From contig DAOTUB010000025.1 of assembly GCA_034437455.1 (NCBI GenBank), positions 1-18,215 on the forward strand: a stretch of 18,215 bases of DNA, read 5' to 3'. This DNA is from DAOTUB01 sp034437455 (GTDB lineage: Bacteria; Chloroflexota; Anaerolineae; B4-G1). Shown in pieces: positions 14,113-18,215 of this stretch. Both the position numbers and the translations under genes were made by a program. Below the pieces are notes generated by a model, which was not told the origin of the DNA, made no database searches, and worked only from the letters and a program-made list of their open reading frames with translations. Numbering within the stretch: the first letter of the stretch is position 1; every line of letters begins with the position of its first letter.

Positions 14113-14634
14113 ATGAAATACTTTATCACCGTCGAGGACGAGACGTTTGAGATCGAAGTGGGACGCGAGGGACGGGTGTGGATCAACCGCCAGCCATACA
14201 ATGTCGACCTCCAGAGCGTGAACGGTCTACCCCAATACTCGCTGCTAGTGGACCATCGTTCCCACGAGGCGCACATCGAGCACGCCGAGGAAGACGAGTG
14301 CCGGATGCTGGTGGCGGGGCGTTCTTATCAAGCGTATCTGCAACGGAAGCGCAGCCGACCTGGAGACGTTACTCGATCGGGCGCTTCGGTGCGACAGGGT
14401 TCGTTGCCGGTGGAGGTGTGCGCTCCGCTGCCGGGCTTGCTGGTCGAGATGTGTGTGGCGGAGGGCGAACGAGTGCGGGAGAAGGACGTCGTGGCGGTGC
14501 TCGAATCGATGAAGATGAACCTGGAACTCCTCGCGCCGCAGGATGGGGTGATACAGGCGCTTCCCAAATCTCCAGGGGTGGAGATCAGCCAGGGGGAGGT
14601 GCTGGCGATCATTGGGCCGAGCGAATGCCTGTAG
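14113..14634 (+). CDS. accB: Biotin carboxyl carrier protein with a PCC-like BT domain
   Basis: Small carrier of the biotin that shuttles carboxyl groups between biotin carboxylase and carboxyltransferase. The C-terminal half (about 98-173) is a biotinyl domain; Lys134 in ESMKMN is the biotinylated lysine, with Ser in place of the common Ala. Residues about 1-80 (VEDETFEIEVGREG, then RVWINRQPYNVDL) resemble the beta-barrel BT domain that links the subunits in propionyl-CoA carboxylase alpha chains, here carried by the carrier rather than the carboxylase. A Ser/Arg-rich linker of about 20 residues separates the two. At 173 residues it is slightly longer than E. coli AccB and not obviously homologous at its N-terminus. 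It lies 19 bases after accC, with a GAGAGGGGG ribosome site. Confidence 0.9.
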   Translation: MKYFITVEDETFEIEVGREGRVWINRQPYNVDLQSVNGLPQYSLLVDHRSHEAHIEHAEEDECRMLVAGRSYQAYLQRKRSRPGDVTRSGASVRQGSLPVEVCAPLPGLLVEMCVAEGERVREKDVVAVLESMKMNLELLAPQDGVIQALPKSPGVEISQGEVLAIIGPSECL

Positions 14635-14637
14635 GTT

Positions 14638-14946
14638 TTATTCGAACATCGAATCCAGTCGCCGGGCCGATTCTGGATCTTCCTTCGTCTCAGATTTCCT
14701 TCTTTCCCCTGATTGCCCGTTCGTAAATTGAGTCCGTACTTCTCTTAACTCGTTCGTCAGCAAGGCCGCCAATTCTTCCCATTGCAGCAATCGCTGCTCC
14801 CCTTCGTTGGCGGCCTTGACCAGCCGCACCACGGCTTCAGCCGGGTCGTATTGGTTCGCCAACCAGTTGGCAACCCGGCGGTGATCGACGTCGTTCGGGT
14901 CAAAGTCCAGATAGACACTGTATACCATCTTCTGGCTGTTCCCCAT
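14638..14946 (-). CDS. Small protein downstream of the ParM-like gene, possible ParR-like adaptor
   Basis: A 102-residue soluble protein. The N-terminal pattern is a beta strand (VYSVYLDFDP, 8-17), then two helices (DVDHRRVANWLANQYD, and PAEAVVRLVKAA at 35-46). This has the outline of the ribbon-helix-helix fold used by ParR/StbB proteins to bind centromeric DNA. Residues 70-102 are charged and probably flexible (GERRKSETKEDPESARRLDS), a possible region for filament contact. I found no exact family match; the ParR idea rests on fold outline and on position 14 bases after the ParM-like gene. The ATG at 14946 has a GAGG site 5 bases upstream. A longer frame opening at 15336 lies antisense-free but inside the actin gene in another frame, so it is not real. 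It ends 3 bases from the convergent carrier gene. Confidence 0.65.
   Translation of the reverse strand: MGNSQKMVYSVYLDFDPNDVDHRRVANWLANQYDPAEAVVRLVKAANEGEQRLLQWEELAALLTNELREVRTQFTNGQSGERRKSETKEDPESARRLDSMFE
14640..14654. repeat. Short palindrome at the convergent gene ends
   Basis: ATTCGA and TCGAAT flank the 3-base loop ACA, within the last codons of the minus-strand 102-residue gene and 6 bases after the carrier stop. It could form a small hairpin between convergent operons, but there is no T tract on either strand, so it may be chance. Confidence 0.25.
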
Positions 14947-14960
14947 AGCGGCCTCGTCTC

Positions 14961-16913
14961 TTATGGCACGGTCTCGAAAGTCGCCGGCCGCTGGCCAAAG
15001 CGATAGAATCCCTCGGCGTTGGCCCAGAATGCGTCGTCGAGCAAGCGCGCGTGGGGGTACACGGCGTGAATGATGTCGAACAGGTGTGGTCCACCCCCGC
15101 CGCTGACGAGGATCGTGTCCAGACGAGCGCCCGCGCCCCACAGATCGCGGGCGCGAGCGATGACGGCCGTCTCGATCTCGGAGATGGCGGTTCGGGTAAA
15201 GGGTTCCAGAGGCAGCGATTCGCCGCGCAGCCGTATTTCCCCATCCTGGAGCGCTTGGTCTACCTCGTGGGGCATCAGCTCCAGTCCGTGCATATCTCCC
15301 AGCGCCTGCTGCACCTGGCTGACGATCTTGCTCCAACCGATGCGGATCGAGCCGCTCAATCGCTGCACGTAGCGCAATTCGTCGGCGACGACAAAGTCGG
15401 TGGTGTAGGTGCCGACGTCAATGACCCCCACGCGCCCTCTCTCTATCTCGCCGTTGATGATCTTGCCTTGTGTATTCAACAACTCTCGGAACAAGGAGCC
15501 AAAAGGCTGCGGCGTGACGACGACTGACTCGACCGTGACGTTCATCACGCGCTCGACCACGATCTGGTAGACGCCCTGGAATGCTTCGATGACCTGGGAC
15601 CGGTCGCCAAAGAACCCCACCGGCAGTCCGGTGACCACCTTGACCCGTTTGACGTCGGGCATCAGGCGGGCCAGCTCGACCAGCGAGGCGATAAAGAGCA
15701 TCTTGTAGGTATTGTCGTACACCCGGCTGCGGTCAAAGATGGCGGACTGCACCCGGCTCTGGAGCATGGCCTGTTTGCCGTAGTAGAAACGCCAGTCGCC
15801 AAAATTGACGGCTTGTTCTTCCTCGCCGCGGATCAGATCGGTGGCGAACCGAATTTCCTCGGCGGTCCCGATCACGCTGGGGAACGAGAAACGCAGGCCA
15901 TCCAGCCCGACGCCTTTGGTGTACCCATATCCGATGTCCACCGAGAGGGTCATGGCCGCTTCTCTATCTGGGGCCGGTTCGAGTTTGCGCCTGGCGGGGG
16001 TTTTGGGACGGATTTTCATCCTGTGCTCGGGAGCAGAGGCAGGTGTTGGTTCTGTGGCTTCAGCGACGGCTGGTTCTTGCGGCTCCTTCGTCGTCGGTAT
16101 GACGGGTGGGGTTTCTGGTTTTTCTGCTGGAGGTGGGGTTGGCTCCGGCGCCGGTTCGATAGCGGGTTGTTCTTCCAATTCTTCCGTCTCCTGTAGTTCG
16201 GTTGGCTCTGGCGCAGGCTCGACGAGGGGTTGTTCTTCCAATTCCTCCGTCGCCGGTGTGATGACCGGCTCTGGCGCGGCCTCAAGCGCTTTGGTCATCT
16301 CTTTCTCGATCGCGGGCTCCAGAGCGGGTTTCGCGATTTCCAGTGGCTCGCTCATACTTTCCTTCCAGCCGGGGAGATATTGCCAATAGTGCGGTCCCTC
16401 CTCACATGATTTAGACTGGATGTTTTCCTCCATCAGGGAAACTTCGAGATTCACCGCCTGTCCCCTGCTGTCGACCTGATAGTAGTAGATGCGATAATTG
16501 CGCCGCCCGTCGCTCAGGGTCCAGCACAATCGTTCCTTTCGTACCCCCAGACCCGATTGGTGCGCCAGTGTCTCGTCCAACTGGGATGCCAGTTTGGCCA
16601 GGTCCTCGTTGGGAAAAACGTAGTGGCCGGCATGATCGTCCTCGTCGAGAAAATCGGAGCGATCGATCACGGGAAGGGGTTGGCCCTCGGTCACCACCGG
16701 GTAATTGCGCGCCAGAAGAGATCCCGGCACCAGCGCTACTGCGCTTTTGTCGCTGTTGAGCCGGCCGCGCGGCGGCCAGGGCCACGGCTCCGCTTTGCGG
16801 AACCCCGCGCTCCCGGCCATCACGACCTGGTAGATGACGCCATCGGGGCTTACAAAGAGCGTTCCCTTGGGCAAGGTCTTGGTATTAACGGTTTTGAGGG
16901 CACTTTCAGCCAA
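14961..16913 (-). CDS. ParM/StbA-like actin with an extra N-terminal domain and Pro/Glu-rich linker
   Basis: A 650-residue protein. Residues 321-650 form an actin-family ATPase of the plasmid-segregation ParM/StbA type: phosphate-1 loop DIGYGYTK (326-333), TGLPVGFF (428-435), phosphate-2 loop VIDVGTYTTD (497-506) and adenosine loop ILVSGGGGPHLF (601-612). About 330 residues is normal for ParM. Residues 1-185 are an unrecognised globular domain with aromatic-rich segments (YRIYYYQVD, GPHYWQYLPGW). Residues 190-318 are a Pro/Glu-rich linker with a 21-residue duplication, ending in a basic patch (MKIRPKTPARRK). The start is TTG at 16913 with GAGGAGA 5 bases upstream. A second start at Met321 (15953), preceded by GAGAAG, could give a free actin form. 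It is followed after 14 bases by the possible adaptor gene. I infer filament-forming DNA or cargo positioning; this is not shown by sequence. Confidence 0.85.
   Translation of the reverse strand: MAESALKTVNTKTLPKGTLFVSPDGVIYQVVMAGSAGFRKAEPWPWPPRGRLNSDKSAVALVPGSLLARNYPVVTEGQPLPVIDRSDFLDEDDHAGHYVFPNEDLAKLASQLDETLAHQSGLGVRKERLCWTLSDGRRNYRIYYYQVDSRGQAVNLEVSLMEENIQSKSCEEGPHYWQYLPGWKESMSEPLEIAKPALEPAIEKEMTKALEAAPEPVITPATEELEEQPLVEPAPEPTELQETEELEEQPAIEPAPEPTPPPAEKPETPPVIPTTKEPQEPAVAEATEPTPASAPEHRMKIRPKTPARRKLEPAPDREAAMTLSVDIGYGYTKGVGLDGLRFSFPSVIGTAEEIRFATDLIRGEEEQAVNFGDWRFYYGKQAMLQSRVQSAIFDRSRVYDNTYKMLFIASLVELARLMPDVKRVKVVTGLPVGFFGDRSQVIEAFQGVYQIVVERVMNVTVESVVVTPQPFGSLFRELLNTQGKIINGEIERGRVGVIDVGTYTTDFVVADELRYVQRLSGSIRIGWSKIVSQVQQALGDMHGLELMPHEVDQALQDGEIRLRGESLPLEPFTRTAISEIETAVIARARDLWGAGARLDTILVSGGGGPHLFDIIHAVYPHARLLDDAFWANAEGFYRFGQRPATFETVP
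16138..16251. repeat. 63-base tandem duplication in the linker of the ParM-like gene
   Basis: Two copies (16138-16188 and 16201-16251) with a 63-base period encode ELEEQPLVEPAPEPTEL and ELEEQPAIEPAPEPTPP. They differ at several third positions, so the duplication is not brand new. Confidence 0.8.
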
Positions 16914-16918
16914 TGGTA

Positions 16919-16925
16919 TCTCCTC
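16919..16925 (-). promoter_or_regulatory. Ribosome binding site supporting a TTG start for the ParM-like gene
   Basis: GAGGAGA on the minus strand lies 5 bases before the TTG at 16913. No ATG or GTG is better placed. Confidence 0.7.
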
Positions 16926-16939
16926 TCATGCGCACTAGA

Positions 16940-16977
16940 TTGCTTGACAGGGATGGGGTGAGGTTGGAGTCTAGCAA
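16940..16977. promoter_or_regulatory. Inverted repeat between the proximal promoter and the ParM-like gene
   Basis: TTGCTTGAC (16940-16948) and GTCTAGCAA (16969-16977) pair at 8 of 9 positions across 20 bases. The repeat touches the proximal -10 box and covers the expected start of transcription, as an operator or adaptor-binding site might. Confidence 0.4.
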
Positions 16978-16985
16978 GTATACCA
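16977..16985 (-). promoter_or_regulatory. Proximal extended -10 promoter of the ParM-like gene
   Basis: The minus strand reads TGGTATACT, an extended -10 box with TATACT at 16977-16982. No -35 box is recognisable. The start would be near 16970, giving a leader of about 57 bases. Confidence 0.45.
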
Positions 16986-17015
16986 TAAATCGAAACAAGG
17001 GGGAAATCCCGCCCC

Positions 17016-17054
17016 AGGCGCTATCATCTTTTGCAGGCTACCGATGTTGCGCCT
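17016..17054. repeat. Short inverted repeat at the start of the distal leader
   Basis: AGGCGC (17016-17021) and GCGCCT (17049-17054) could close a hairpin at the very 5' end of a transcript from the distal promoter. Short arms and a 27-base loop make it weak. Confidence 0.25.
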
Positions 17055-17055
17055 T

Positions 17056-17084
17056 ATCTTACAGGAATTTTGAGAGTGTGTCAA
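17056..17084 (-). promoter_or_regulatory. Distal promoter of the ParM-like operon
   Basis: A consensus TTGACA (17079-17084) and TAAGAT (17056-17061) are exactly 17 bases apart on the minus strand, the same pair of hexamers as the antitoxin promoter. The start near 17049 would give a leader of about 135 bases. Confidence 0.75.
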
Positions 17085-17104
17085 GAGGCTTGGCCAGCAG
17101 GCCG

Positions 17105-18109
17105 CTAACTGCTGTACAGCCGGGCGATCTCGTCTCGCTCAAAGTGGGGCAGGGGACGCTCGTCCGTTCCGCTGCGCAGCACGACGCCCCGTTCTCGTTC
17201 GACGACGCGACCGATGCGCGCCGCTGCCAGACCGGCTTCCTCCAGCGCGGTTCGTATCGCGGCGGCGTCTCCAGGCGCGACCGCCAGCAGCAGCGCGCCG
17301 GAGGCGATCAGTCCCAAGGGATCCAACCCCAACTGCGCGCACAATGCCTGGGTCTCGGAAAAGATCGGGATGGCGTCCTCGTCCACCTCCAGCCCGACCC
17401 CTGCCGCTTCGGCCAGCTCCCACAGCCCGGTGGCCAGCCCACCCTCGGTGGGATCGTGCATCGCGTGCACCTCCCCTGCCGCCGTCGCCACGGCCGCGTC
17501 CCGCACGACGCTGATCCCGGGATCGTACAGGAAATCTCGACCACGTTGCAGAGAGGCTTCATCCAATCCCGCGTTCTTCTCCCGCGCGATGATGGCCGTT
17601 CCCTCCACCGCGATGCCCTTGGTGAGCAGCAGCGCGTCGCCCGGTCGCGCTCCATCGGGCCGCACCAACCGTTCCGGGGCCACTTCGCCCAGCATGCAGC
17701 CGATGACGATGGGGCGGTCGATGCCGTGGGTGATCTCGGTGTGCCCGCCCACCAGCGCCACGTCCAATTGCTGGCAGGTGGCGGCGATCTGCTCAAAGAT
17801 GGCGTCGACCAGCGCTGCGTCGGTGCGCGCCTCGGGCAGGAGCAGGGTGGCGAGGAACCAGCGCGCCTTCGCGCCGGTGCAGGCGACGTCGTTGGCGTTG
17901 ATGTGGACGGCGTACCAGCCGATCTCGTGGCTGGCGAAGGTGATGGGATCGGTCTTGGCGACCAGGCAACGGTCGCCGAAGGAGATGACCGCCGCGTCTC
18001 GCCCGATCCCAGGCCCCAGGACGACGCGCTCGTCATCGGGCGCATAGTGAGTCAGTAGGCGGGCCAGATGCTCGGCGGGTAGCTTTCCCAGTGGGTATGG
18101 GTTTCCCAT
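17105..18109 (-). CDS. AIR synthase/HypE-like ATP-binding protein
   Basis: A 334-residue protein of the PurM/AIR-synthase superfamily (AIR synthase, ThiL, SelD, HypE). GPGIGRDAAV (32-41), TDPITFAS (53-60) and NANDVACTGAKARWF (71-85) form the N-terminal ATP-binding half, and HDPTEGGL lies in the C-terminal half. It looks closest to HypE-like proteins, but true HypE ends in a conserved cysteine (PRIC-like) that carries the carbamoyl group; this protein ends in IARLYSS with no cysteine. I therefore call it a HypE-like AIR-synthase-related protein of unknown substrate and not a hydrogenase maturation factor. No hyp genes are seen in the window. The ATG at 18109 has only a weak upstream GAG. A promoter for the next operon lies just after its stop, so the two are probably separate units. 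Confidence 0.87.
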   Translation of the reverse strand: MGNPYPLGKLPAEHLARLLTHYAPDDERVVLGPGIGRDAAVISFGDRCLVAKTDPITFASHEIGWYAVHINANDVACTGAKARWFLATLLLPEARTDAALVDAIFEQIAATCQQLDVALVGGHTEITHGIDRPIVIGCMLGEVAPERLVRPDGARPGDALLLTKGIAVEGTAIIAREKNAGLDEASLQRGRDFLYDPGISVVRDAAVATAAGEVHAMHDPTEGGLATGLWELAEAAGVGLEVDEDAIPIFSETQALCAQLGLDPLGLIASGALLLAVAPGDAAAIRTALEEAGLAAARIGRVVERERGVVLRSGTDERPLPHFERDEIARLYSS

Positions 18110-18133
18110 TTTGGCTCTATTATTGCAATGTCG

Positions 18134-18199
18134 GGTTCGTAGTGGCGACTTTAGTCGCTGGCTGGGCGATCGAAACGACTCAAGTCGCCACTACGAACC
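18134..18199. repeat. Large intergenic inverted repeat, possible MITE or REP-like element
   Basis: Two 24-base arms (18134-18157 and 18176-18199) pair with one mismatch around an 18-base loop; the outer part of the right arm reads CGCCACTACGAACC. There is no ORF. Such long hairpins between genes are usually multicopy, non-autonomous elements. It lies 25 bases upstream of the AIR-synthase-like gene and may influence its transcription. Confidence 0.75.
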
Positions 18200-18215
18200 T
18201 CGATGAGAATTGCTG

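Noticed and set aside
14947..15336. N-terminal extension of the small ParR-like candidate
   Set aside because: It runs in another frame through the end of the actin domain and has shadow-like composition; the ATG at 14946 follows the actin stop with a ribosome site.
1..18215. CRISPR array, tRNA, rRNA, prophage or complete insertion sequence
   Set aside because: No spaced direct-repeat array, tRNA-like cloverleaf, rRNA segment, integrase or transposase was seen on reading both strands by eye; a tRNAscan or Rfam search could still find something small.

Overview
The window is G+C-rich bacterial chromosome with tightly packed genes. No rRNA, tRNA, CRISPR array or transposase gene was seen. The likely source is a Chloroflexota (Anaerolineae-like) bacterium. 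This is an inference from three things: an acyl-CoA carboxylase split into a PccB-type carboxyltransferase, a biotin carboxylase and a separate biotin carrier; a chromosomal ParM-like actin; and intergenic palindromic repeats of a kind I associate with that phylum. No marker gene settles the taxonomy.

Layout. Positions 1-3409 (minus) hold a type IIA topoisomerase operon, subunit B followed by subunit A, with A cut by the window edge and a clear sigma-70-type promoter upstream of B. Positions 3410-3742 are the only gene-free stretch above 300 bases; it holds that promoter, two terminator-like hairpins and a possible small transcript. Positions 3743-6047 (minus) form one apparent operon: antitoxin, RelE-type toxin, HAD-family protein, PHP-family phosphoesterase. 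It is transcribed divergently from polX, and the two facing promoters share their -35 bases. Positions 6149-8388 (plus) encode PolX, a repair DNA polymerase with a PHP nuclease domain, overlapped by a small HPP-family membrane protein.

Positions 8502-14634 (plus) form a fatty-acid-initiation cluster: fabF, fabH (4-base overlap), a carboxyltransferase gene (1-base gap), then, after a 159-base spacer carrying a 13-bp inverted repeat, biotin carboxylase and the biotin carrier. Together these would make malonyl-CoA from acetyl-CoA (carboxyltransferase, AccC, carrier), condense it with a primer (FabH) and elongate the chain (FabF).

Positions 14638-16913 (minus) converge on that cluster and encode a 650-residue protein with a ParM/StbA-type actin domain fused to an unrecognised N-terminal domain through a Pro/Glu-rich linker, followed by a 102-residue protein that could be its ParR-like adaptor. 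This pair, with two promoters and an inverted repeat upstream, is the best candidate for an undescribed system. Positions 17105-18109 (minus) encode an AIR-synthase/HypE-like ATP-binding protein that lacks the HypE C-terminal cysteine. The right edge carries a large 24-bp-arm inverted repeat that looks like a dispersed intergenic element.
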